64,000 nt of DNA from contig NC_053196.1 of the NCBI RefSeq assembly GCF_905163445.1, forward strand, positions 11,681,501 to 11,745,500. Direction: 5' to 3'. A model generated the notes under the pieces. It saw only the letters and a list, made by a program, of their open reading frames with translations, was not told where the DNA came from and did no database searches. The stretch is from Pararge aegeria. Lineage: Eukaryota; Arthropoda; Insecta; Lepidoptera; Nymphalidae. Positions 34,946 through 44,693 of the stretch are shown here, piece after piece; within the stretch, counting starts at the first letter, position 1; each line of letters begins with the position of its first letter. The position numbers and the translations under genes are program-made.

Positions 34946-35432
34946 TCTTGCGCAAACAAAGCGGTGGGTAGTTGTACGGTAAAAAAATACTTGACATAAA
35001 TTGTACGTACACGGTTGTGGGGATACTTATAAGGGGGAAAGAAAAGCCCACCAAATTTTATACGCTGTAACACAGTACCTGCGCGAAATCCGTCTGCCGA
35101 GGTAATTATTCATGATAATTTAGCTTATTTTGCCTTTCCCCTCACTCGTTACAATCGGACACTATTTTCCGCCGCCATCTTCCCGCGTTCGCAATAAATT
35201 CGTAAACGCGCGGTCAAATGAGCCGACCGCAAAACTACGGGAGATAAGCCTTCTTCTGGATACAAACTTTCTATATGCTCCCACAGTTAAGTACTTTTCC
35301 GACTTATTTTTTGTTGACATGTTTTGTATACACCAACTGTAGGCATCTAACTGATTAAAAAATAGTATGTAACTACCTACTCTGGGATATACCTAGCCCA
35401 TTGGATTGTTCGCGGTTTTTAAATGTGTGCAC

Positions 35433-35562
35433 TAAAGTGGCACGTCCCCTTTCAGAATGAGAAGGATTTAGGCCGTAGTATCACGCTAGCGGATTAGTAT
35501 ACTTCACACGCCTTTGAGAACTTTATGGAGAACTCTCAGACATGCAGGTTTCCTCACGATGT
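35433..35562 (-). mobile_element. SINE C fragment
   Basis: GGCACGTCCCCTTTCAGAAT, GAAGGATTTAGGCCGTAGTA, ACTTCACACGCCTTTGAGAA and CAGGTTTCCTCACGATGTTC. It is truncated at the GATGTTCT point, where LINE-derived sequence begins. Confidence 0.65.
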
Positions 35563-35659
35563 TCTATATAATAATTGCTGGATCTAGGGTCGTATAATAG
35601 TCCTGGAAACAGCACGTATTATGAGGAGGTTCCTCACTCTAGAACGCTGATTGCTCGGG

Positions 35660-36010
35660 TACTCGAAAGGAAAAGGAAAAAAGACTTTTTTTATAATTTT
35701 TTAATAGTGCATTCTGTGCATTCTAATTGCTTAGCGGGAATTTTACTAGTTGCTTATAGGATCTGTAAAGGAGCACGTAAACTCTTAGGAGTTGATATAC
35801 GCCATAGTAAGCGATTTTAGGATCCTAATGTACTACAAACCTTATACAACGCCTATTTACGTAGTAAGTTAGAATAAAATTCGGCAGTTTGGAGCCCACT
35901 TAATGAAAATTACACATTTGCTATTGCAAAAGTCCAACGCAAATTTGCGTGGAATTTTCAGACAGGGCACGGGTCTCCTCTCACAATAAGATGGGGTTAT
36001 GACCAATCAA
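35660..36010 (+). pseudogene. CR1/Jockey-like LINE reverse transcriptase remnant
   Basis: In one frame with two stops it reads RICKGARKLLG, then LQTLYNAYLRSKLE, NSAVWSPLNENYTFAIA and KVQRKFAWNFQTG. The order LYxAYxRSKLE - SxVWSP - IxxVQRKF is the standard thumb region of non-LTR reverse transcriptases. The rest of the enzyme is absent. Confidence 0.75.
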
Positions 36011-36771
36011 AATCATCGTTATCATCATAAGCTGTCTAGCTTGTCCCACAGTTGGGCACAGGCTTCCTGTATAGTAGAAGGGAGAAATGAAAAACTTCAC
36101 CCACCACGATGCTTCAACACGGAATAGGTACCAGGCGAACATAGCTTGTTAAATACATTGCCCTTCCGTAGTCGGCAAAAAGCGATTACGGATTATTTTT
36201 TTGCAAAAATCTACCAACAGAAGTGTACACGTAGTCAATAATTGAATGTATTGAGTACGTACCTCAAATTGTACCAAACAATATGAAAACGATTATGGCA
36301 GCCTCTCACTCTAACACAAAGGGATGGAAAGAGAAAAGAGTTTACACGGTGCTATCCGATATGGTTTTTCCTTCGAAGGATTGTACGTGATTCGGTGTGT
36401 TTTTTTCGTCGGTGGAATTATTTGTAAGGTTTCGTTATGTGTCGCTCATTACGGTACACGCTCGTATCCTGCCACGACCGCAAGTGCGTGGCCCGGCGAG
36501 CTTTAGACCTGACCTTGAGGTATGGAGCCCTGCTTAACATTATACACTTCATACGTGAAAATTATTGAATGCAATCATGGATGGGCTACTTTTTATAACG
36601 CTCGCAAAGAAGTGTGTTATTTATATAAGAATCCCAATCCCCATCGCAGTAGTCGGGCAAAAATAGGCTGAGGATGTTTGTTGTTTTTTTAATTTTAATT
36701 TAATTTTAATTTTAATTCCATTTTATTTTTAAACATTTAAATCTTATTAATTAGTAAAATTCTATGTTAAG

Positions 36772-36890
36772 AGAATGGGACAACTTTCAGGCATGCAGCC
36801 TGCAGGTTTACTCGCGGTGTTTTCCTTCACCGTTAAAGCAAGTAATATTTTAATGAAATTAAAAACGCACATAACTCCGAAAAGTTGGAG
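36772..36890 (-). mobile_element. SINE C, head-side fragment abutting SINE A
   Basis: GACAACTTTCAGGCATGCAG, GGTTTACTCGCGGTGTTTTC, CTTCACCGTTAAAGCAAG and ACGCACATAACTCCGAAAAG. It ends at GTTGGAG, where the tail of the next SINE A begins. Confidence 0.65.
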
Positions 36891-37100
36891 ATAAATAAAT
36901 ATAGAAATATAATACGACAATATACACATCGCCATGCAGCACTAAAGCAAGCGTAGCTTGTGTTATGGGTACTTATGAATATTTTTATGAATACTTATAA
37001 AATACACATAAACACCCGGACACTGAAAAATATTCACGTCCAAATTTACATTTTCCAATTGCGGGAATCGAACCCACGGCCTTGGACTCAGAAAGCAGGG
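36891..37100 (-). mobile_element. SINE A copy, head truncated
   Basis: Tail ATAAATAAATATAGAAATAT, ATCGCCATGCAGCACTAAAG and GCGGGAATCGAACCCACGGC. Similarity stops after AGAAAGCAGGG, so the A-box end is missing. Confidence 0.75.
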
Positions 37101-37450
37101 CAATTTCGTGCCGGGTACAAACTTAGTGCACTGAAAGGCAGGTCGGGCTAACTACTATGCTGTTTTAGACGTACATATTTTGGTAACAGATAAACCGACA
37201 CACAAAATAGCCTGCATATACGGTGAGACATAGCTAACGTAGTCGGGTAAAAAGTCACTCGATGCTTAGTCCTAAATAGTTGCGCTTGCGTCCTCCGAAG
37301 CGACACTAATTTGATTATCCTTTTGAAAGAGCATGGGCGCTGGTTCGAGCAGAAATGTTGATGAGTAGCTTGTTCGTGGTGTACAGTGACATACGAGTAC
37401 ATTTTCTACCGGTATTTCGCAAATCTAGTTACATGTTTCAAATTTTTCAA

Positions 37451-37720
37451 ATAAATAATACATAAATAAATATACTAAAACAATACACACATTGCCATCT
37501 AGCCCCAAAGTAAGCGTAGCTTGTGTTATGGGTACTAAGATGCCTGATGAATATTTTTTTTGTATAATATACATAAATACTTATAATATACATATAAACA
37601 CCCAGACACTGAAAAACATTCATGCTCATCACACAAACATTTTCCAGTAGTGGGAATCGAACCGACGGCCTTGGACTCAGAAAGCAGGGTCGCTGCCCGC
37701 TGCGCCAATCGGCCGTCAAA
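37451..37720 (-). mobile_element. SINE A copy, full length
   Basis: Tail ATAAATAATACATAAATAAA, CATCTAGCCCCAAAGTAAGC, TGTTATGGGTACTAAGATG, then head ending CCGCTGCGCCAATCGGCCGT. An open - frame over it is the SINE, not a gene. Confidence 0.85.
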
Positions 37721-37770
37721 TAGTTTACAGTTGTAGCTTTATACTCAAGTTAATACTAAGTTGTCATCAG

Positions 37771-38620
37771 ACATCATCATCATATCAACCCATTACCGGC
37801 CAACTGCAGGGCACGGGTGTCCAACACATGAGAAGGGTTAAGGCCGTAGTCAACCATATTTTTTATTTATTTATTTATACACTTTATTTGTAAACTACAA
37901 ATAGTAAAAAAAAAACAATAGACACAACAAAAATAAACTTAAAAAGTAGGATACAAAGGGCGGCCTTATCGCTTAGTAGCGATCTCTTCCAGGCAACCTT
38001 AGGATTAGGAAAACCGAATTGGTGGGGTGTATTATTATTATATACATACTTACGAACAATTACACACTAATACTTATCAAGATTACACACATAAAATATT
38101 AATAATAATAAATATAAAAAATAATAAACTAATATATACTAAAACATACTTAAATATGAGTAAGAGTTAATCTCTGTCGTCTTTATTGTTCAAGATAATG
38201 GGCTTTAACAGCATTTTTGAATATGTCTAGTGACCTTGACTGTCGTATGCTTATTGGGAGTGCATTCCACAGTTCAGTAGCGTGAACAATGAATGAATGC
38301 TTATAAAACTTAGTTTTATGAAACGGCATGCTCAAAGTCAGCGTACGACAAGAAAATTAAATTTCTCCTTTAGGTAAGAGGGAGTTTTAGGGTTAAATAA
38401 CACACAGTACAGAAGCGACAGAACATGCAGATCCCGGCGACGACGAATAGGGAGCCACTTAAGCTTTAGTCTAAATTCAGATACATGATCATATTTGCGT
38501 AAGCCAAATATGAACCGAATAGCGAGATTTACTGGCCCAGTGCGGATTGGTAGACTCTACACGCCTTTGAGCACATAATATAGAACTCTCAGGTTGCAGT
38601 TTATTTACGTTGGTTGTGAA
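37771..38620 (-). mobile_element. SINE C copy split by a LINE (parts 37771-37857 and 38534-38620)
   Basis: The left part reads ATCAACCCATTACCGGCCAAC, GGGCACGGGTGTCC and GGCCGTAGTCAACCAT. The right part resumes with CTGGCCCAGTGCGGATTGGT and CTACACGCCTTTGAG. Only the few bases between the two are lost, so the intervening 0.68 kb is a later insertion. Confidence 0.8.
37858..38533 (-). pseudogene. LINE, 5'-truncated, with reverse transcriptase C-terminus
   Basis: On the - strand: FRLKLKWLPIRRRRDLHVLS, LLYCVLFNPKTPSYLKEKF, then after a one-base frameshift LTLSMPFHKTKFYKHSFIVH, ATELWNALPISIRQSRSLDI and FKNAVKAHYLEQ-stop. The LWNALP..FKxxVKxHY pattern is the usual C-terminus of non-LTR reverse transcriptases. 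The 3' region ends in a TATAAATAAATAAATAAAA-type tail. The last ~460 bp are nearly identical to 59796-60252. Confidence 0.85.
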
Positions 38621-38633
38621 ATTTTAATAGCAC

Positions 38634-38843
38634 TAGCTGACCCGTGCAACTTCGTCTGCACCAAATCGGTTATTACCGGTAAACACGAATAAAATGACAT
38701 TTTCTAAAAATGAATCCTAGCTAGATCGATTTATCGCCCCCGAAACCCGCTGTATACTAAATTTCATGAAAATCGTTGGATCCGATTCCGAGATTCCAAT
38801 TATATATATACAAGAATTGCTCGTTTAAAGATATAAGATAAAC
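38634..38843. repeat. Dispersed repeat family D copy
   Basis: ACTAGCTGACCCGTGCAACT, TCGTCTGCACCAAATCGGTT, ATTTCATGAAAATCGTTGGA and AATTGCTCGTTTAAAGATAT, a chain common in Lepidoptera. Confidence 0.6.
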
Positions 38844-38847
38844 AACG

Positions 38848-39072
38848 CTGCTCTCTGAGTCCAAGGCTGTGGGTTCCCGCAACTGAACTGAACTGGTATG
38901 TGTGATGTGCATAATTTTTTCTGGGTTCGGGTGTTTACCTGTATTTTATAAGTATTTATGTATATTATTCATAAAAATTTTCATCAGTCATCTTAGTACC
39001 CGTAACACAAGCTTCGCTTACTTTGGGGCTAGATAGCGATGTGTGTATTGTCGTAATATATTTATTTATTTA
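38848..39072 (+). mobile_element. SINE A copy, head truncated
   Basis: It starts in the head at CTCTGAGTCCAAGGCTGTGG. Then CATCAGTCATCTTAGTACCC, CGCTTACTTTGGGGCTAGAT and GTCGTAATATATTTATTTAT. A 34-bp SINE A head piece lies separately at 39118-39151. Confidence 0.75.
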
Positions 39073-39151
39073 TATATCTCTAACTTTTCGGAGTTATGTG
39101 CGTTTTTAATTTCATTAATTGGCGCAGTGGGCAGCGACCCTGCTTTCTGAA
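39073..39151 (+). mobile_element. Chimeric junction: SINE C fragment followed by SINE A head fragment
   Basis: 39073-39117 is the SINE C block around CTAACTTTTCGGAGTTATGT. 39118-39151 is only the SINE A head, ATTGGCGCAGTGGGCAGCGA followed by CCCTGCTTTCTGA. Unique sequence follows. Confidence 0.6.
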
Positions 39152-39390
39152 TGTGTGCATTGTCATAGAACACAAAAAAAATCTTACTCCAGACATTGGA
39201 AATTTCTTTATAGAAAACCCTCACACATTTACTTGTAAACCCTAACCCTAATGGAACTCCGAAACTCATGATTCGTTTCGTCGAACTTGCTACTACATGT
39301 ACAGCAGTTAATTCTACTCGTAGTATAGAGTGTATATCGAACAGAGTAATCAGTACGGTAGGTAGGTATGTGCGGGAGATGTGATAGGTA

Positions 39391-39565
39391 ACGCTAGCCC
39401 GCGGATCGCGTGTTCAAAGTATAGTGTTACGCGCGGCCGGCTGTATCAACGATCGTCAATCGGCCGGATCCATTCCCTGTAACAATACCTCCGGTACACC
39501 CACTAAAACAGCGGGTGCATACGAGGCAGCGGTTTACTTCATAACCGCAAGCGATTACTAAACTA
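39391..39565. other. GC-rich unique island in RUNX intron
   Basis: CCCGCGGATCGCGTG, TACGCGCGGCCGGCTG, CAATCGGCCGGATCCATTCC and ACAATACCTCCGGTACACCC stand out from AT-rich surroundings and match no repeat here. One RACCRCA (AACCGCA) occurs near 39545. Function unknown. Confidence 0.2.
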
Positions 39566-40088
39566 CTACTTAATATTATAATGATTCTATCGTGTAACCT
39601 TGTGCTATTAAAAAAAACTGTATTCGTCAGTCTGTAATGTACAACTGCTGGTTAGCTATTCTTTTTTATAGTATTAAGGTTTTAAGAGGGAATAGCTTGA
39701 AACTGCCCCAATAAGTGGGAATTTAAAAGTTTTAATGTTTTGGTACAAATCTGATATATGATATATCAGATTCTTATTTTCGTTTTGAGACCCTAAAATA
39801 AATCAGGTAAAAGTTTTTATACGAAAATAGTTCTTAAATTTGAACTATTCTTGAGAAACACGATACTGGTATCTCACGTTGGTCTCCCAGCACAGCCCAG
39901 CCAATCGTGATTTAGTTATTTTGTTAATTAGAAATGGCAAATACTTTACCTATGTTTCCGCAACAGGTGTGGAATTTTGTTTCAGAAAAATAGCTCTACT
40001 TTTTCTTATTTCATACTTTTCTTTGTTTAAGAGAATAGTCTGCGATCAGTTTGGTAGTTATTATTCATTACTTTTGGAGACTGTTTTT

Positions 40089-40218
40089 GGCTTTTGATAT
40101 TTATTAATTTTCGACTATTAATATTAAACGACTGAATTATAGCTATATTAATAGCTAAATATGGTGTATTATAGCTATATTAATAGCTAAAGATGTATAT
40201 TAATAAATATCAAAAGCC
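40089..40218. repeat. Inverted repeat with internal palindromic tandem repeat
   Basis: GGCTTTTGATATTTATTAA at 40089-40107 is the exact complement of 40200-40218. Between them a 31-bp unit, ATTATAGCTATATTAATAGC followed by TAAATATGGTG, occurs twice, and its core TAGCTATATTAATAGCTA is itself close to a palindrome. Cruciform-prone; possibly a small foldback element. Confidence 0.75.
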
Positions 40219-40344
40219 ATAGATGTTTAGGAAATAAAAGAAAAGAAAAAAATTGCCTCTATTTGTTTATAATATCTTATAATTTTCAACTTAAGTCCAA
40301 ATTTACAAATTAAATATTAATTAATTTAGAGTAGCAAATTAAAT

Positions 40345-40560
40345 GTAACCAATGTTGTTATGGAACAATCTCCCATCTTATGTGTTTCCTCAAAAATACA
40401 ATCTAGGGTTATTCAAGGGGCGGATAAACAAATTCCTTAAAAACCGGCAACGCATCGGTGACTCCTCTGGTGCTGCAGATTTTTATGGGCGGCGGTGATC
40501 ACTTAACATCAGGTGACCCACTTGCTCGTTGCTATTATTATAAAAAATAAAATAAAATAA
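40345..40560 (+). pseudogene. LINE reverse transcriptase C-terminus, 5'-truncated
   Basis: In frame: LLWNNLPSYVFPQKYNLGLF, KGRINKFLKNRQRIGDSSGA and ADFYGRR-stop, then AACATCAGGTGACCCACTTG and an A/T-rich tail (AAAAAATAAAATAAAATAAA). LWNxLPxxVF..NL..FKxRxN is the familiar end of non-LTR polymerases. Confidence 0.75.
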
Positions 40561-41315
40561 ACTGAAAAAATATACATCTCGGATACACGGACATCCTGCC
40601 ACCCAGGCCTTCGTGAAAATCCACTCAACAAGACTCACTCGCGTAGCAAAAGACGCGCAATTAATGGCCTAACATAATCTTAACAACTTACATTACAGTG
40701 GACGTGTCTTAGCAGTCCGGTGCACTGAACCGGACAATATCACCGTTTGCGCTTTGTGTAACAACTTATGTATTTCTATCATTAATTGTAGACATCTATC
40801 AATCGCAGCAAATTAATTTAAGGCGACACTCGACAGATTTACCTGCACCCAATATGTCGACACATTCCTACCTTAACCACAGGTCCGCGCCGAACTAAGG
40901 CGGTCTAAAACAAACTCACACATATTTGATTCGATTTTGGTAGCGAAAACTAGGCAAGCATTATTAAGCTTTATTAAGTACAATCTCTGGAATTTTCTGT
41001 AAGGAATTTATACACGGATTGCGCTGAGTGCTAAAGAATAACTTTATGTTATGATTCCTTCATTATTATTTATAAAAAAACCATTGCCACCGCCCGTGCC
41101 GGAGTTTCTCTTGTTTTCCTCCGTAGAGTGTGTATAAGGACAGTTGCAGCTAAGACCAATTTTATGAGTATAGAAATTTAACGAGATCGACGTTGCGTGT
41201 TCCTCTGTATTCTCATTCAAAGTTGAGCCGATCCAGTTATTTTAAAGCATGACATTCTTAAGAAAGATAAGAACTAGATTTCTCTTACTACTATTTTTTT
41301 TAGTCTTTACTCTTT

Positions 41316-41369
41316 GCGCGATTTTTTTATTGCCCTGTGCAGAGGGCACAGGGCAACAAAAAAAGCGCG
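41316..41369. repeat. Near-perfect hairpin, ~24-bp arms, 5-nt loop
   Basis: The left arm GCGCGATTTTTTTATTGCCC (to TGTGC at 41340) pairs with 41346-41369, with one mismatch and one missing base. The loop is AGAGG. Not part of a repeat family that I can see in the window. Confidence 0.7.
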
Positions 41370-42183
41370 ATTCTTTATTGTTTGTTTAAAAAAAAAAAAT
41401 TACTTTGGTCATTAAAGACGGTCAGATTTTTAAAACAATGTCGTCACTAGACATTGATTTCATGATATTTTTATATATTGCTCTGTAGGCATTATGGAGT
41501 CAGGAAATAGAGGTATACTTTGGTATGGAGAAAACCCCATATACTATCTTTACATATACTAGAAAAGCCGTAGCTGCCGTAGCTGCAATTTTACGTAGCT
41601 AATTTTCTGGATGATTTGTACTTTCTGTTGATTCACTTTCTAGGTTCTATTTTTCAGGTAGTTTTATTCGCGGAGCCGTAGCATAGTCGCGTGTGAAGTT
41701 ATATAAGGTCTCTGTGCGACAGAGTTGTCGTTTGTTTGCGACGTTCCGTTTTAGGAAGCGTCCACATTAATAAGTCCTTTGCGGATAGTTAAAAAATGTT
41801 TGTGCTAGAAAGGTAAAGTACTAAACACTAAGATTTGATAGTGCATTTAAAACTAACTTGTAAGGTCTGCTTGAATGTTTGGGTTACACACAAAAGCACT
41901 TCTTATTACGTTTTTAATTGTTATTTGCGTAATATTACGATGTAAACGACTTGCGAAAAACTACTACTTTTAATGGGAAATACATAAAATTAAGTCCGAC
42001 CGACTCGCATTTGAACATCGTGGTGGGTGCATATTTTAAAACAGTCTCGCCTATAAGAGTCGAGGCCTATGCCCAACAGTGGGACGTTAATGGGCTGCGG
42101 ATGTTGAAATAAAAACATCTAACAATTTTTCTGCTACATTTTTTTAGAACCGAAATTTCTGTGTGCCTACTTAAATCGGTGCA

Positions 42184-42231
42184 GCCGTTTATACCGTTTA
42201 TACCGTATATGATATAAACGGTATAAACGGC
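42184..42231. repeat. Palindrome with 19-bp arms and 10-nt loop
   Basis: GCCGTTTATACCGTTTATA at 42184-42202 pairs perfectly with 42213-42231. The arms contain a repeated TTTATACCG unit. It directly abuts the 3' end of an RTE remnant. Confidence 0.85.
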
Positions 42232-42650
42232 ATCATCATGATCATTTCAACCAATTGACGTCAACTGCCTGATATTGGTATTTTGTAGGCAGTTTCACAT
42301 TACACGGTCCTGGACCGCAGCGGCTCCCAGCGACTCGCCTAATGTCATCCGTCCACCTCATTGGGGCCGAACCAACGCTGCGTTTTCGGGTGCGGGGTCG
42401 CCATCTCAGCTTAAGACCCCAACGTCCATCGGTTCTGCAAGCTATGTGCCCTGCCCACTGCCACTTCAGCTTCGCGACTCGCTGAGCTTCGTCGTTAAAT
42501 CTAGTTCTTCGACGGATCTCCTCATTTCTGATTTCATCACGTAAAGACACTCCTAGCATAGCTCTCTCCATCGCCCGCTGAGTGACTCTGAGCCTTGAGG
42601 CCCATAGTTACAAAATGTCTAGTTACGGAATCATAGATTAGATGAACGTA
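42232..42650 (-). pseudogene. RTE-type LINE, 3' end of ORF2
   Basis: The - strand reads MERAMLGVSLRDEIRNEEIR, RRTRFNDEAQRVAKLKWQWA, GHIACRTDGRWGLKLRWRPR, then RSVGSAPMRWTDDIRRVAGS. The LKWQWAGHIAxRxDGRW and RWTDD blocks identify the C-terminus of insect RTE-clade polymerases. It ends with a CATCATCATGATCATTTCAA-type (ATG)n tail. The 5' part of the element is missing. Confidence 0.85.
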
Positions 42651-43327
42651 CAAGAATTCCTCACTTGTTTGCAGAACCCTCAAAATAAAGAATCGTGGGT
42701 TTCGCGAAACAATTTTATAAGTAGGGCATACGAAAAAAGTCCAAGAAGCCTAAAGAGAACGATAGTTGTAAAAAAATATTTTGAGTTACCATTTTCTTCT
42801 GATATAATTTTGTACTCCACTTAAAGTTTAAGGTATTGTTGTCTTTAGTCAATCGCACACTGCCGGAAACCCCGCAAAAGTCACACTAGGCTTTAACGCA
42901 ACAGATTTTTCACGCGCTATATATGGTTTACTGTTGTACGTTGAGAGCTTTGATGGGAAAATTTAAATGGCAAGTTGTACAAAATACAAATGAAAATAAT
43001 CATAGACTAGATGTCTATTGACTATCGACTCGACTTGGAGATCTTCTTCCTCGACTGTTACTCGACCTGTTAGTTAGCGGGAACCTTCCGTTGGACCATT
43101 GTAGTCGCTGGGTCACTCCAGCTAGCCAATCCCACTCCAGACGCTTAGCAGACCCAGATCTCCGAGCGCTTTAGGGAGTGATACTGAGTATCCAAGCTTT
43201 GCTGCGCGTTGTTTTTCTCACTGTTCCAGTACCATAGTTAGGCCAACTCCAAAAATACATAGGCCATCCACAATTCTTCAGCGAATTTGATACGGAAACA
43301 CCTTTTCTGCTAGCGTCATACACATCA

Positions 43328-43620
43328 CAAGTAGTAGAAGAGCTTTTTATGATAAATATCGTCCAGCTAAGTAATAGCGCTGTACCTATTTCTAACGCCA
43401 AGCAGTATTGCTGTGTTCCGGTTGGAAGAGCTTAGTTGCGGTGTTATTATAGGCATATTCGGATTAACACCTGAGCCTCAGGTTAACGGACACGGTAGGA
43501 CGTTTCGTTCACAGTTTCCTTCCATGCTCTGCGAAGTTTTTCTCTGTTTACAGACGATGCTTGTCTACTTACTATCAGGAAGCTCCTATGCTTGGTCCGT
43601 CAATAATTACTATTAAAAAA
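43328..43620 (+). repeat. Dispersed repeat family E, copy 4
   Basis: GTAGTAGAAGAGCTTTTTAT, CGTCCAGCTAAGTAATAGCG, CCAAGCAGTATTGCTGTGTT, ACACCTGAGCCTCAGGTTAA and TTTACAGACGATGCTTGTC follow the family order, ending TTGGTCCGTCAATAATTACT. Confidence 0.6.
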
Positions 43621-43704
43621 TTAAGTACGTGAAAAATGCGTTACGTTTTGTCCCCTACTTCTATTTTTGCAACTCTTGCGGGCACGGTGGCAATCTGCGA
43701 ACAG

Positions 43705-43866
43705 CTTTAAGTTCAAGCCCTTTAAAACAAAGCCGAAGCTCCGCCGCGCCGTCAAGCGCAGGATGTATCGAATTACACCGAGTTACGATGTAAATGATCA
43801 GTTACAAAAACTTAACAAAACAACCAGCAAGATCCGAGGGGTGAGAATATTCTTATGGGAGTTTCA
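43705..43866 (+). other. Open frame with coding-like, GC3-rich start; nature unknown
   Basis: From about 43708 the frame reads FKFKPFKTKPKLRRAVKRRM, then YRITPSYDVNDQLQ. The first ~25 codons mostly end in G or C, which is unusual in this AT-rich DNA and hints at past or present coding. A possible acceptor is GCGAACAG at 43704. That would give phase 2, which does not fit the phase-1 chain of the RUNX exons. It could be a fragment of an unknown retroelement or chance. I recognise no domain beyond the basic stretch. Confidence 0.2.
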
Positions 43867-44014
43867 TGTGATTTATAAAGCTTCAGGGAAGTATGCGAGG
43901 TTGATGACATCGCGTCTTTTATTCGTTTTATACAGTATCAGTATCGGTGTAACTGCTCTTATAAGATCTTAACTGGTTCATCAACCTTATAAGTGCAATA
44001 AAAGTTGACCTCAG

Positions 44015-44185
44015 AGGAAATTTTGAAATTAATAATTTCTGAATTTCCTCTATTCTGGTCTGTTGGGGTTCTTAGGCCGTGGCTAGATACTACAATACCG
44101 ACAAAGTCATGCTGCTAAGCGTTTTTGCTTACCGGTACGATAACGCGTAGAAACCGATTATAGTACCAATTTCGATAGGAATACC
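44015..44185 (+). mobile_element. SINE B body fragment
   Basis: AGAGGAAATTTTGAAATTAA, AATTTCTGAATTTCCTCTAT, GCCGTGGCTAGATAC and ACGATAACGCGTAGAAACCG. Head and tail are missing. A second SINE B fragment in the opposite orientation follows at 44191-44325. Confidence 0.65.
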
Positions 44186-44190
44186 GGTTT

Positions 44191-44325
44191 TTTTTTTTTA
44201 TTTCACTTACAAGTTAGTTCTTGATTGCAATTTCACATGCTGGTAAGTGACAATGCAGTTTAAGATGGTAACAGGACAACCTGTTAGGGGTGTTATATTA
44301 AACCTATACCCCTAATCGGTTTAAT
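44191..44325 (-). mobile_element. SINE B tail-side fragment, inverted
   Basis: TTGATTGCAATTTCACATGC, GGTAAGTGACAATGCAG, GACAACCTGTTAGGGGTGTT and ACCCCTAATCGGTTT. It meets the + strand fragment head-on, suggesting insertion or inversion. Confidence 0.65.
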
Positions 44326-44344
44326 ATAACTGCTCTAACTTATT

Positions 44345-44400
44345 CTGAGCGGTGACCCGTGCTTAGTAGTGGGTCGATAATGGATTGACGATGATGAATG
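44345..44400 (+). mobile_element. SINE C tail fragment
   Basis: GGTGACCCGTGCTTAGTAGT, GGGTCGATAATGGATTGACG and ATGATGAA match the 3' end and GATGAT tail of SINE C. Confidence 0.5.
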
Positions 44401-44440
44401 TTTTCGTCTTTAACATAAGATAGCGGAAAACCAAAGGTAT

Positions 44441-44693
44441 TTGACGGCCAATTAGCGCAGTGGGCAGCGACCCTGCTTTCTGAGCCAAGGCCGTGGGTTC
44501 GATTCCCACAACTGGACAATGTTTGTGATGAACATGAATGTTTTTCAGTGTCTGGGTATTTATCTATATATTATAAGTATTTATGTATATTATTCATATA
44601 ATTATTCATTAGTCATCTTAGTACCCATAACACAAGCTATGCTTACTTTGGGGCTCGATGGCGATGTGTGTATTGTCGTAGTATATATATACA
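44441..44693 (+). mobile_element. SINE A copy, best-preserved + strand example
   Basis: Head TTGACGGCCAATTAGCGCAG (A box), CCCTGCTTTCTGAGCC, B box GGTTCGATTCC, body ATGTTTTTCAGTGTCTGGGT, TCATCTTAGTACCCATAACA, CTTACTTTGGGGCTCGATGG and end TATTGTCGTAGTATATATAT. Confidence 0.85.
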
